In this document: in pieces, positions 8,582 to 17,681 of the stretch
How positions within the stretch are numbered: the first letter of the stretch is position 1
How the letters are laid out: each line of letters opens with the position of its first letter
Source of the DNA: Chromatiales bacterium
GTDB lineage: Bacteria; Pseudomonadota; Gammaproteobacteria; UBA6429; Thiohalophilaceae
Direction: 5' to 3'
Length of the DNA stretch: 24,133 bases
Assembly: GCA_027001895.1 (NCBI GenBank)
Contig: JALTLP010000067.1
Span: forward strand, 1 to 24,133
Made by a program: the position numbers and the translations under genes
The notes under the pieces: model-generated
What the model was told of the DNA's origin: nothing
Database searches by the model: none
Seen by the model: only the letters and a program-made list of their open reading frames with translations

Positions 8582-9651
8582 CGCAACACCTTCAAGAGCA
8601 AACGCCTGACTATAACTTTATTCAGGCGGTACGTCTTCTTGAACGCAGCCGTTATTTTGATGAGATCCACATCTCAGGAAAAAATATTGCCGTCGCAAAA
8701 TATATTCCACCTGAAAATGAAGTAATACGTTTTCATGTCAATCAAAAGCTTGAGTTTTACTCATCCGATATTAATTCGGTATACAAAAACAAAAACGGCA
8801 TTAATTCCAAACAATGGCATCTACTGGTTAACCTGATCGGCCTGACCGGCTCGGAAGGCGTTCTCCCCTATCACTATACAGAACTTATATTGCAAAGGCT
8901 TAAGCTCAAAGATAATTCTATTCGTGACTTCTTTGACCTGTTTAACCATCGTACTGTATCGTTATTCTTCCAGGCATCTGTAAAATACAAACTGCCTATT
9001 GAATACGAACGTAAACGCCTGTCCGCAAAAGATACAACGGATAAGGATATTTATACCCAGTCTTTTCTTTCTCTGCTTGGGCTTGGTACAAAACACCTCG
9101 GCAATCGCTTACACACTGAAGATGAATCATTAATTTATTATAGCGGCCTGTTTTCACAACAAATTAAAACCAGCAGCGGGCTTAAACAAATATTGCAGAG
9201 ACATTTTTCAATACCTGTCGATATACAGGAATTTGTTGGCCAATGGCAGGATTTGATTGATGATGTCAGAACACGTCTTGCATCAAAGCAGGCACCTAAA
9301 GGCCAGAATGCCTGCCTCGGTCGCTCTGCAATCCTTGGCAAAAAAGGCTGGGATGCACAGGGGAAAATTCGAATTGTATTAGGACCGATGAATTCTGCTC
9401 AACTAAAACGTTTTGCCCCCGGCACAACAACACTTAAAGCACTTAATGAAATAGTGCGACTGTATTCCGGGATAGAGTGTAACTATGATTTTATTATCCA
9501 GGTTAAGGAAAAAGACATTCCATCTAAACTGGAACTTTCCAAACACAACCGGCCTATTGTTGGCTGGAATACCTGGTTACCAAAATCCACCGCCAATAAA
9601 AACCCGGATAAAACCGTAGATATCGTGGTATCACCTGCCCGATTACAATAA
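8545..9651 (+). CDS. tssG: T6SS baseplate subunit TssG (VasB/ImpH family)
   Basis: TssG bridges two TssF copies in the baseplate wedge. The 368-residue protein shows the conserved N-terminal element YNFIQAVRLLER (near residue 23) and the family's central signature GLTGSEGVLPYHYTEL followed by DFFDLFNHRTVSLFF (roughly residues 98-140). A further conserved region, GLGTKHLGNRL, follows. The start codon lies inside the 3' end of tssF, 37 bases before its stop, which implies reinitiation or coupling. The gene ends 13 bases before clpV. Confidence 0.95.
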   Translation: MSSQSWQKSTSITQHLQEQTPDYNFIQAVRLLERSRYFDEIHISGKNIAVAKYIPPENEVIRFHVNQKLEFYSSDINSVYKNKNGINSKQWHLLVNLIGLTGSEGVLPYHYTELILQRLKLKDNSIRDFFDLFNHRTVSLFFQASVKYKLPIEYERKRLSAKDTTDKDIYTQSFLSLLGLGTKHLGNRLHTEDESLIYYSGLFSQQIKTSSGLKQILQRHFSIPVDIQEFVGQWQDLIDDVRTRLASKQAPKGQNACLGRSAILGKKGWDAQGKIRIVLGPMNSAQLKRFAPGTTTLKALNEIVRLYSGIECNYDFIIQVKEKDIPSKLELSKHNRPIVGWNTWLPKSTANKNPDKTVDIVVSPARLQ

Positions 9652-9664
9652 AAAAGGACTTAAC

Positions 9665-12400
9665 ATGATTACCATAGACCTGAAATCACTTGTTAACAAA
9701 CTCAACGAACCCTGCCAGCATGCACTGGAAGGTGCAGCAGGTTTTTGCCTGTCACGTCAGCATTACAATGTTGAAATTGAACACTGGCTTATCAAGATGC
9801 TGGAAATTCAGGACAGTGACCTGCTGGCCGTGCTTGACAAGTTTGAAATTAATCCCGGTAAATTTGCACAGGAATTAAATAAAGAACTTGAATATCTTAA
9901 AACAGGCAATACTCGTGCACCAGCCCTGTCACCAACCATCGTTGACCTTGCAAAAAGCGCCTGGATGTTAGCATCGATTGATTATCAGTATCCGGTTGCC
10001 ACATCAGCTCACATTCTTGGTGCATTATTACTTGATGACAAGCTCAATCAGACAAGCAACCTGTTTACAGGTGAGCTAAAAAAAATAACAGGTGATGCAC
10101 TACGTGAGGCTATTGCTGAAGTTGTTGGCACCACCGCTGAGTCAAAACAAACCCCGATGGGTGATACCACGGTTGCAGAAGGTGAAAGTACAGCGGCGGC
10201 AAGCAACGCTCCAGCACTGCAGAAATTTACAATTAACCTTACAGAAGCGGCACGTAAAGGTGAAATCGATGCTGTTCTAGGCCGGGATGAAGAGATAAGA
10301 CAAATTATCGATATCCTGATTCGCCGCCGGCAAAACAATCCTATCCTTACCGGTGAGGCCGGTGTCGGTAAAACAGCCGTCGTTGAAGGCTTTGCACTAC
10401 GAATTGCCTCGGGTGATGTGCCCGACTCTTTAAAAAATATCTCTATACTCAGCCTTGACCTGGGTCTGTTACAGGCTGGTGCGAGTGTAAAAGGTGAATT
10501 TGAAAACAGGTTAAAGTCTGTAATTAAAGAAGTAAAAGCCTCTCCCGAACCTATTGTACTGTTTATTGATGAGGCTCATACCATGATTGGTGCGGGCGGC
10601 AAAGAGGGTCAGGGAGATGCAGCTAACCTGTTAAAGCCTGCACTTGCCCGTGGCGAACTAAGAACCATTGCAGCGACCACCTGGGCTGAATATAAAAAAT
10701 ATTTTGAGCGCGATGCAGCCCTTACCCGTCGATTCCAGGTTGTAAAAGTTGAAGAACCGGATGAAGACAAGGCCATTAATATGATGCGAGCCATCTCGGT
10801 TGTCCTGCAAAAACATCATGGTGTACGTATCCTTGATGAAGCGATTGTTGATTCAGTTAAACTATCCAGCCGTTATATCACTGCACGACAGTTACCTGAC
10901 AAATCAGTAAGCCTGTTAGACACAGCCTGCGCACGTGTGTCTCTAACACAAAGCTCTACCCCTTCATCTATCGAAGATACAACCCGGCAGATAGCACAAA
11001 CAGAAACAAACATTGGTCTGCTTGAACGCGAAAATGCTATTCTCGGCAACTGTGATGAACGGATTGAATTGCTTAACAACGAACTGACTGCACTGCAGGA
11101 AAAACTGGAGATTCAACAGGAACAATGGAATATCGAGAAAGATATTGTTAACAAAATTCACAACCTGCAACAGCAAATCGAAGATGGCTTTCAGTCTGTA
11201 AGCAGACAAAAATCATCTTCAAAAACGGTAGCAAGTGTAAGCTCGGCTGATAGCGGTTCAGCCAATGACCAGACACTCTCTGAAGACAGCTCTGCAAGTG
11301 TTGCAGACCAGCAAAAAATTAAAACCGAAATTCAGGAATTAATCGACTCACTGACACTTGTACAGGGTGATTCACCGATGATACAGATCAATGTCGATTC
11401 TCAGGCTATTGCAGAGGTCGTAGCAAACTGGACCGGCATCCCTGTTGGAAAAATGGTTGCAGATGAAATTAATTCAATCATGAATCTTAAAGATTTATTA
11501 AGTGAACGTATTATCGGCCAGAAACATGCACTCGAAGCTATTGCACAAAACATTCGTACTTCACGAGCCGGCTTAACCGATCCACGTAAACCTGTTGGCG
11601 TATTCTTTATGGTTGGCTCCAGCGGTATCGGTAAAACAGAAACCGCACTTGCTCTGGCCGACATTCTGTACGGTGGTGAACAAAATATTACAACCATTAA
11701 TATGTCCGAGTTTAAGGAAGAACATAAGGTATCAATGTTACTGGGCTCTCCTCCAGGCTATGTTGGCTATGGTGAAGGTGGTGTACTTACCGAAGCTGTT
11801 AGACGCAAGCCACATAGCGTTGTGCTCCTTGATGAGATGGAAAAAGCACATCCGGGCGTACAGGATGTATTCTATAACCTGTTCGACAAAGGCACGATAA
11901 AAGATGGTGAAGGCCGGGATATTGATTTCCGCAATACAGTCATTATCATGACATCGAATGCTGGCGAGGAACATATTCGGGCAATATGTTCAGCATCCGA
12001 AGAATTACCAGAACCCGATGTATTACTCGATAACTTCAGGCCGCAATTGCTTAATTATTTTAAACCGGCATTTCTTGGGCGCACAACAGTTATCCCCTAC
12101 TATCCATTAAGTGACGAGGACTTAATGGCCATTTGCAAGATCAATATGAATAAAATCAGCAAGCGCGTACACGAAAACTATACTGCCGACTTTAGTTACG
12201 ATGACGATGTGTTATTGCATATTGTAGCCCGAAGTCAGGAAGTCGATACAGGTGCACGGAATATTGAAAACATTCTTACCAAGACACTCTTGCCGGAAAT
12301 GGCATCGGAATGTTTATCCCGAATGGCTGATGATAACCCGATTAGTAAAATTCATGTAGGAATAACTGAAGAAGGTGGGTTTACTTACGACATCAGTTAA
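9665..12400 (+). CDS. clpV: T6SS sheath-recycling AAA+ ATPase ClpV (TssH)
   Basis: ClpV is a hexameric Hsp100 unfoldase that extracts TssC from contracted sheaths so that subunits can be reused. The 911-residue protein has an N-terminal Clp repeat domain (about 1-155) and AAA1 with Walker A GEAGVGKT (230-237) and Walker B VLFIDEAH (298-305). The middle region is coiled coil (about 435-510). AAA2 has Walker A GSSGIGKT (651-658), Walker B VVLLDE (719-724) and the sensor-2 motif DTGARNIE (861-868). It has no IGF/IGL-type ClpP-binding loop that I can see, as expected for ClpV. An unusual Ser/Ala/Asp-rich segment occupies 511-548, between the coiled coil and the second ATPase domain. A ribosome binding site AAGGA lies 6 bases before the ATG. 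It is the last recognisable T6SS gene of the operon. Confidence 0.97.
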   Translation: MITIDLKSLVNKLNEPCQHALEGAAGFCLSRQHYNVEIEHWLIKMLEIQDSDLLAVLDKFEINPGKFAQELNKELEYLKTGNTRAPALSPTIVDLAKSAWMLASIDYQYPVATSAHILGALLLDDKLNQTSNLFTGELKKITGDALREAIAEVVGTTAESKQTPMGDTTVAEGESTAAASNAPALQKFTINLTEAARKGEIDAVLGRDEEIRQIIDILIRRRQNNPILTGEAGVGKTAVVEGFALRIASGDVPDSLKNISILSLDLGLLQAGASVKGEFENRLKSVIKEVKASPEPIVLFIDEAHTMIGAGGKEGQGDAANLLKPALARGELRTIAATTWAEYKKYFERDAALTRRFQVVKVEEPDEDKAINMMRAISVVLQKHHGVRILDEAIVDSVKLSSRYITARQLPDKSVSLLDTACARVSLTQSSTPSSIEDTTRQIAQTETNIGLLERENAILGNCDERIELLNNELTALQEKLEIQQEQWNIEKDIVNKIHNLQQQIEDGFQSVSRQKSSSKTVASVSSADSGSANDQTLSEDSSASVADQQKIKTEIQELIDSLTLVQGDSPMIQINVDSQAIAEVVANWTGIPVGKMVADEINSIMNLKDLLSERIIGQKHALEAIAQNIRTSRAGLTDPRKPVGVFFMVGSSGIGKTETALALADILYGGEQNITTINMSEFKEEHKVSMLLGSPPGYVGYGEGGVLTEAVRRKPHSVVLLDEMEKAHPGVQDVFYNLFDKGTIKDGEGRDIDFRNTVIIMTSNAGEEHIRAICSASEELPEPDVLLDNFRPQLLNYFKPAFLGRTTVIPYYPLSDEDLMAICKINMNKISKRVHENYTADFSYDDDVLLHIVARSQEVDTGARNIENILTKTLLPEMASECLSRMADDNPISKIHVGITEEGGFTYDIS

Positions 12401-12453
12401 AATATTAGCGTATTTTTACCCTTTATTATTTAAAAAAACTTATTCAGATTATC

Positions 12454-13857
12454 ATGGTAACACGGAATTTATTTTTAGTATTAACAACTCTTGTTGTTTT
12501 CACTGGCACTACATTTGCAAATACTGCAAAAATCAAACCACAGGCTCCGCTTGATGCCGATCTGCTTGACAGTGAATTTATTCGATTATCAAAAGCAATA
12601 TACAGTAAAAATATTGCTGTAAACTCTGCTGTTTTTAAAAACATCAATTCTTTTCAAAGCAGGCTCAATTCCCTTATTTCAGAAAACAATGAAACAGCAG
12701 CAATTCGCCTTGTAATCCGAAATCTTGAACTGATAAAAAACAATATTGATCACAACTCAGTGTTTACAGTTATAAGGCTTCTTCTAAAGAATAACGAATA
12801 CCTTACAGCAAACAACTTGCTTGAACACATAAAAAAAGAAGGTGATGTTTCGCTTATCTCCAATATTGTCTTCCTTTTTTCAAAATACCACTTCAATCAC
12901 GAAGATTACAAAAAGACACTGCAAACACTGGATGGCATTATCCCTTATCTCAGCGTTAATGATGGACACTTTGCATTGATAATGAATGGTATTTCCCTGC
13001 AAAAAATAAAGCTGCACAGAAAAGCGCTGGTTTCATATGAAAAAGTACCCGAAACCTCTGTCTATTATGAATATGCGCAATTAAATAAGGCGATTGTTTA
13101 TATACGCCAGGGCTGGTGGTCAGATGCACATCTCATCATTACACATTTACTCAATAAAAGAAAAACCAGCAAATCAAAGCATGACCGTGAACTGGTTAAC
13201 AGGCTCTATCTCGTGCTTGGCTATTCATTTTTACAACAGGAATATTTCAGAGAATCCCGTAATGCTTTTCGTAACATTGAAAAAGACAGCATCTATGCCA
13301 ACCGCGCATTACTGGGAATAGCACTTGCTGCCGCCAACCAGGGCGACAATGTTGGAGCACTGAATGTACTCAATATACTTCAGCAAAAAAATGAAAAAAT
13401 ACTGCCCGTTGACGAATCTTACCTGCTTCTTCCTTATATATATGAACGAATCGGACAAAACAAGACGGCCTCTGCCAGCTATTCACTAGCATTAAGCTAT
13501 TACGAAAACCGTATTAAGGAACTAAATAGCCTGATACGTAAATACAGAAATAAATCATTCACAAAACTACCCATTGTAAACAACAAACTTTCTCTTGACG
13601 GCAACTTAATCGAGTTAAATGACCGAAATAATGAAATATTTAATAATTACAGGCAGCTGAAAATGTTCAGCAACATCGTAAGTGACCCAGAGACCTCACG
13701 TAAAATTTCACTGCTTACACATAAGTACCAGGCTCTTCTCGATAAAATAGTTTCTGAAAAACTAAAACAGAATATAGAGTATCTTGAAAGTTATCAGAAC
13801 CAGTCGCAGTTTGGTATAGCCAGGCTTTATGATAATAGCAGGAAGAAAGCCAGATGA
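12454..13857 (+). CDS. Exported TPR-like repeat protein, function unknown
   Basis: This 467-residue protein begins with a Sec-type signal peptide: basic VTR, a hydrophobic stretch at 6-20, and a probable cleavage after TFA at 22. There is no lipobox, so it is likely soluble in the periplasm. The mature part is almost all helical, with TPR-like pairs recognisable around residues 145-215 and 245-355 (for example GYSFLQQEYFRESRNAF and LPYIYERIGQNKTASASYSLAL). I do not recognise an enzymatic domain. The start lies 53 bases after clpV, with no terminator between and no good ribosome binding site. Its end overlaps the next gene by ATGA. The role is unknown: a scaffold for an envelope complex is the inference from TPR content and context. 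Confidence 0.85.
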   Translation: MVTRNLFLVLTTLVVFTGTTFANTAKIKPQAPLDADLLDSEFIRLSKAIYSKNIAVNSAVFKNINSFQSRLNSLISENNETAAIRLVIRNLELIKNNIDHNSVFTVIRLLLKNNEYLTANNLLEHIKKEGDVSLISNIVFLFSKYHFNHEDYKKTLQTLDGIIPYLSVNDGHFALIMNGISLQKIKLHRKALVSYEKVPETSVYYEYAQLNKAIVYIRQGWWSDAHLIITHLLNKRKTSKSKHDRELVNRLYLVLGYSFLQQEYFRESRNAFRNIEKDSIYANRALLGIALAAANQGDNVGALNVLNILQQKNEKILPVDESYLLLPYIYERIGQNKTASASYSLALSYYENRIKELNSLIRKYRNKSFTKLPIVNNKLSLDGNLIELNDRNNEIFNNYRQLKMFSNIVSDPETSRKISLLTHKYQALLDKIVSEKLKQNIEYLESYQNQSQFGIARLYDNSRKKAR

Positions 13858-16646
13858 AGACGATCAATACCCTAATGCTATATTTTATTATTACTGTGTC
13901 AGTTGTATCCTGCGCATCCAATGAACGCCGTAACACATTAAGAGATCTGGATACAATTAACCATAATAAAAAGCAAACAACCGTCTATATTAAACCAAAA
14001 ACAACCGAAGAAATTAAATCGGCTTACCTTGAATATCTTAAACATGCAAAAACAAATAATCGCGCCAGAATGACTGCAATAAGTCGTCTTGCAGAAATAG
14101 AATTCGACCTGAGCGACAAAATACTTGAAGAAAAAAAGCAGAAAAATATTTCGGCAGATGTTGAAGACCATGTATACAATGCCCGACTAGATAAAACGAT
14201 AGAGCTACTCTCCACTTCGCTACGTGATTACCCAGATGAAAAGACAAACGACAAAATCATGTACCAGTTATCAAAAGCCTATGAACAAAGGGGGTTTTAC
14301 GAAAAATCAATCCAGACATTAAAAGCGCTCACCCACAAATATCCCAAATCTAAATATTATATTGAAGCCCAGTTCAGGATTGGTGAAGCCGCTTTTTCAA
14401 AACGAGATTATATTTCTGCTGAAGATGCCTATACAGAAGTTATAAGCTCCAGGAAAAATGAAGTCTACTTTGAAAAGTCCACCTTTAAACGTGCCTGGGC
14501 ACGGTTTAAGCAAAACTATTATATAGAGGCCGTCGACGATATTCTTAGCGCATTAATATTTCATGACTTCCGTCCATACGATTCCCTCGATAAATCAGAA
14601 AAATCTCTGTTTGACGAATATTATAGAACGATTGGTCTGTCTTTTGCCTATGCCGGCGGAATTAAACCGCTTAAAAAATATATAAAATCCAATAACACGG
14701 AACGATACCGATACAGAATTTACCTGAGTGTAAGCAATGTGTACAAGCAACAGGAACGGTTTTCTGATGCTGTAGCTGTTCTAAAAGAATATATACGGCT
14801 TGAAAAAAATTCAAAGGAAACACCTTATGCTTACCTTGAAATTATGGACATATGGAGTCAGGGTGGTTTTGCAGAAAAACTCAACCAGGCCGTTCGTGAT
14901 TTTTATGCTGCTTACAACCCGGATAGCAAATACTGGAAACGCAAAAACAGGAAGCTGGCACACATACAAACATCAGTCACCAAATCTTTAAAGAAGTATA
15001 TTCTGCAAATGGCTACGCATTACCACAAGCTATTTCAGAAAAGCAGAAAAAACATCGACTTTAAAAATTCAAAATTATGGTATTCACGTTTCCTGAAGCA
15101 TTACAAAGGTTTTCTGCATAAAGATAATGTGAACTTCCTGTATGCTGAGTTACTGTTTTCTGCAAAACACTATAAAACGGCTCTGTCTTATTATGAACGT
15201 GCAGCTTACGATAATGAGCTTATACTCGACAAAAATGCAGCATTTGCAACAATTATTACCACAGACAAGCTTGTCGCAAACAATAAACACTATCTTGCCA
15301 GGCATCTGGAATATGCCAAAAGATATGCCCAGTTGTATGCCAACGATAAACAAACAGGCTCCATATTGACACACGCAGCCGAATTAGCTTTTAAAAATAA
15401 ACAATATAAAAATGCTATTGAACTTATTGCTTTGTTACCAGCGAGTAACAGTAATTCGCTAACTCGCGCAAAAACAATAGCCGCTCAATCCTATTTTAAA
15501 CTTGCGCAATATTCCATGGCAGAACAGGCATATCTTGAACTATTGCCCAGTGTTGCAAAAACAGGAAAAAACTATAAAAACCTGATTAACAACATAGCCC
15601 TTGCAATTTATAAACAAGGTGAAAGCGAGGCCAGAAATAATAAACCATTATCAGCAACGGAGCATTATAAACGAATTTCAGATATTGTACCTTCTTCTAA
15701 ATTTGCGCCAACCGGTTTATATGATGCAATCGCTATATTTATGAAAAACAAACAATGGCCAGAAGCAATCAACGCAATAGAAAAGTTTAAAAAACTCTAC
15801 CCTCAGCATAAGTATATCGGCAAGGTAACCCAGAACCTCTCTGTTGCCTATCTTAACTCAAACCAGAATCTAAAAGCTGCCCGGGAATTCGAAAGATTAT
15901 CGTCAGTAAATGCCGATACTGAAGTTAAAAAAACAGCCCTGTTACAGGCAGCAAAACTTTATGAAGAAAAGCAAAATTTCAGATCGGCTATTCGCTCATA
16001 CAGCACATATGTAAAAAGCCATAAAAAACCTTATGCGCAGTATATCGAATCCCTCAACAAGCTTTTCCGTCTCAATATCAAGATTGACCAGCATAAAACT
16101 GCAGTACTGTGGCGAAACAAAATCTTGAAGGAAGACAAACGAGTTAACAACCGGCTTAAAACTGACCGAACACGTTTTATAGTCTCGAAGGCGTTTATTT
16201 CAAAAGCCAGAGAGAATGAGCAACTTTATAACAAATATCAGCTTAAAAGACCCTTAAAACTAAATCTAAAACGTAAAAAACAAGCCATGCAGTCTGCTGT
16301 ACAACTGTACGGACAGGCTTCATCCTATAAAATATCAGAGACCAGTTCAGAAGCCACCTATGCAATTGCTTCTATATATTATAATTTCAGCAAAGCACTT
16401 TTAAATTCTGAGCTTCCGAAAGGTCTTAACAAGAACGAACAGGAACAATATAAAATACTTCTCGAAGATAAAGCTTTTCCATTCGAAGAAAAAGCTATCG
16501 AGTTCTACGAACACAATATGGAACATACACGCGACAATATATTTAATGACTGGGTAAAACGAAGTTACGCAGAACTTAAGCAACTCTACCCTGCCCGCTA
16601 TAAACGAAATTTTAAACTGGATGAATACATCAATGTTGTTCACTAA
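13854..16646 (+). CDS. Large TPR-repeat outer-membrane lipoprotein, function unknown
   Basis: This 930-residue protein has a lipoprotein signal peptide ending in the lipobox VVSC, with acylated Cys20. Ala21 at position +2 favours sorting to the outer membrane. The rest is a long superhelix of TPR or TPR-like repeats. The clearest are at 133-200, where YQLSKAYEQRGFYEKSI is followed by a YPKSKYYIEAQFRIGEAAF segment like that of BamD and YbgF. Others lie throughout to about residue 880. The C-terminus carries no transmembrane segment or catalytic motif that I recognise. It overlaps the upstream TPR gene by 4 bases (ATGA) and the downstream lipoprotein gene by 26 bases, so the set is certainly one operon. 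It resembles, by architecture only, large TPR lipoproteins of Myxococcus-type gliding loci. Confidence 0.87.
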   Translation: MKTINTLMLYFIITVSVVSCASNERRNTLRDLDTINHNKKQTTVYIKPKTTEEIKSAYLEYLKHAKTNNRARMTAISRLAEIEFDLSDKILEEKKQKNISADVEDHVYNARLDKTIELLSTSLRDYPDEKTNDKIMYQLSKAYEQRGFYEKSIQTLKALTHKYPKSKYYIEAQFRIGEAAFSKRDYISAEDAYTEVISSRKNEVYFEKSTFKRAWARFKQNYYIEAVDDILSALIFHDFRPYDSLDKSEKSLFDEYYRTIGLSFAYAGGIKPLKKYIKSNNTERYRYRIYLSVSNVYKQQERFSDAVAVLKEYIRLEKNSKETPYAYLEIMDIWSQGGFAEKLNQAVRDFYAAYNPDSKYWKRKNRKLAHIQTSVTKSLKKYILQMATHYHKLFQKSRKNIDFKNSKLWYSRFLKHYKGFLHKDNVNFLYAELLFSAKHYKTALSYYERAAYDNELILDKNAAFATIITTDKLVANNKHYLARHLEYAKRYAQLYANDKQTGSILTHAAELAFKNKQYKNAIELIALLPASNSNSLTRAKTIAAQSYFKLAQYSMAEQAYLELLPSVAKTGKNYKNLINNIALAIYKQGESEARNNKPLSATEHYKRISDIVPSSKFAPTGLYDAIAIFMKNKQWPEAINAIEKFKKLYPQHKYIGKVTQNLSVAYLNSNQNLKAAREFERLSSVNADTEVKKTALLQAAKLYEEKQNFRSAIRSYSTYVKSHKKPYAQYIESLNKLFRLNIKIDQHKTAVLWRNKILKEDKRVNNRLKTDRTRFIVSKAFISKARENEQLYNKYQLKRPLKLNLKRKKQAMQSAVQLYGQASSYKISETSSEATYAIASIYYNFSKALLNSELPKGLNKNEQEQYKILLEDKAFPFEEKAIEFYEHNMEHTRDNIFNDWVKRSYAELKQLYPARYKRNFKLDEYINVVH

Positions 16647-17253
16647 GAATATATTTTTAACTGTTTTGCTTGCTATTTTTCTTACTGCTTGCGCGCAGAT
16701 AGAAACACAGGATGAGACCAACACAGAAAAACAACAGGAAAACATTACATCTGCACCCGAAAAACTTTCTGGCGAGGAGCTCAAAAAATATAAAACTGCG
16801 CTCTATGCAATGCGTGATAATAACATGCAAACAGCAAAAGAATTATTAACAGAAATTGTTTCTGAATACCCAAACCTTTCCGGTCCTAAAGCAAATCTCG
16901 GGTTAGTCTACTTCAAGGAAAAAAATTCAAAAAAAGCACAGGAATTACTCACTGAAGCTATCAGGCTGAATAATCGCAATGCCTATGCTCACAACACCCT
17001 GGCTAGCATACAACTACAGCAGGGTGACTTTATTAATGCTGAAAAACATTTTTTACTTGCGTTAAAGTTCAAACCTGATTACGCAAAAGCCCACTTTAAT
17101 ATTGCGCTTTTATATGATGTTTTCTTCCATAAAATATCAGAATCTATCAGCCACTATAAATCATATTTATCCTTAATAAGCAAAAAAGGTATGACAGATC
17201 AAAAAACAGTTGATTGGGTTAAACATCTGGAAAATTCATTAAAACAAGGTTAG
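16621..17253 (+). CDS. TPR lipoprotein, function unknown
   Basis: The 210-residue product has a lipoprotein signal peptide with lipobox LTAC and acylated Cys24; Ala25 at +2 predicts an outer-membrane destination. After a short, polar, Glu/Gln/Thr-rich spacer come about four TPR units between residues 55 and 190 (for example GLVYFKEKNSKKAQELLTEA and KPDYAKAHFNIALLYDVFF). An alternative start at 16633 would give a shorter, more typical signal peptide with Lys at position 5, and a GGA element lies 11 bases before it; either is possible. The gene overlaps the large TPR lipoprotein by 26 bases (14 with the later start) and ends 5 bases before the next gene. Small TPR lipoproteins of this build often act as pilotins or assembly factors, but nothing here proves that. 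Confidence 0.85.
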   Translation: MNTSMLFTKNIFLTVLLAIFLTACAQIETQDETNTEKQQENITSAPEKLSGEELKKYKTALYAMRDNNMQTAKELLTEIVSEYPNLSGPKANLGLVYFKEKNSKKAQELLTEAIRLNNRNAYAHNTLASIQLQQGDFINAEKHFLLALKFKPDYAKAHFNIALLYDVFFHKISESISHYKSYLSLISKKGMTDQKTVDWVKHLENSLKQG

Positions 17254-17258
17254 TAACA

Positions 17259-17534
17259 ATGAAAAATATTCTATTTATTCTGTCTGGTTTCTTTCTGTTT
17301 TTTTTATCCGCTTCCGCTTTTTCAGAAATCGAAATTAAAATGGATACGACCACTATCAAAGGTAACACAGAACTACCCAAAATTATTTATATCGTACCCT
17401 GGCAAGAATCCAGAAAGTTTAAAAATAAAGAGCAACAGCTACTGATACACAGCCTGTACGGTGATTTATTCGATCCCGTATTGCCCGATGAAAGCCTGTA
17501 TTCAGAACAGCAGAAAATAGCCCATAAAAAATAA
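17259..17534 (+). CDS. Small exported protein with ELPKIIYIVPWQ motif
   Basis: This 91-residue protein starts with a signal peptide (Lys2, a hydrophobic core at about 4-18, cleavage likely after SAFS near residue 22). The mature part, about 69 residues, begins with an EIEIKMDTTTIKGNTELPK stretch leading into IIYIVPWQ, followed by a charged, Gln/Glu/Lys-rich tail. I recall similar small proteins with a conserved LPK-x-x-YIVPW core beside TPR and ExbB/ExbD-like genes in other gammaproteobacteria, but cannot confirm it here. An AAGG element stands about 11 bases before the ATG. It ends the TPR module, 147 bases before fadE. Confidence 0.8.
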   Translation: MKNILFILSGFFLFFLSASAFSEIEIKMDTTTIKGNTELPKIIYIVPWQESRKFKNKEQQLLIHSLYGDLFDPVLPDESLYSEQQKIAHKK

Positions 17535-17593
17535 AGAAACTTTTTCATTCTAATCAATAACTTACATGGAGTTCACAAAATAATTAAAGCAAC

Positions 17594-17621
17594 TTTCGCA
17601 AATGCCGCTACTCTATATATA
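17594..17621 (+). promoter_or_regulatory. Weak promoter candidate upstream of fadE
   Basis: The 147-base gap between the 91-residue protein gene and fadE holds TTTCGC at 17594-17599 and TATATA at 17616-17621, 16 bases apart. The -35 is poor and the region is AT-rich, so this is only the best of several weak options. No clear FadR or PsrA operator and no strong terminator is seen in the gap. Confidence 0.25.
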
Positions 17622-17681
17622 AAGAATAAAATTTTAACCGGCTGTTAAGCTGAGTTTTACGATGATTTGGAAAGGAACCCT

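Noticed and set aside
13094..15374. Several 60-75 codon frames on both strands inside the TPR genes
   Set aside because: They overlap long coupled genes with signal peptides and repeat structure; the short frames show no independent start signals.
17535..17600. Intrinsic terminator after the 91-residue protein gene
   Set aside because: Only an A-rich/T-rich pairing without a GC stem is present; not enough to call a terminator. Read-through into fadE remains possible.
17535..17681. FadR or PsrA operator upstream of fadE
   Set aside because: No sequence resembling either consensus could be found by eye; the region is simply AT-rich.
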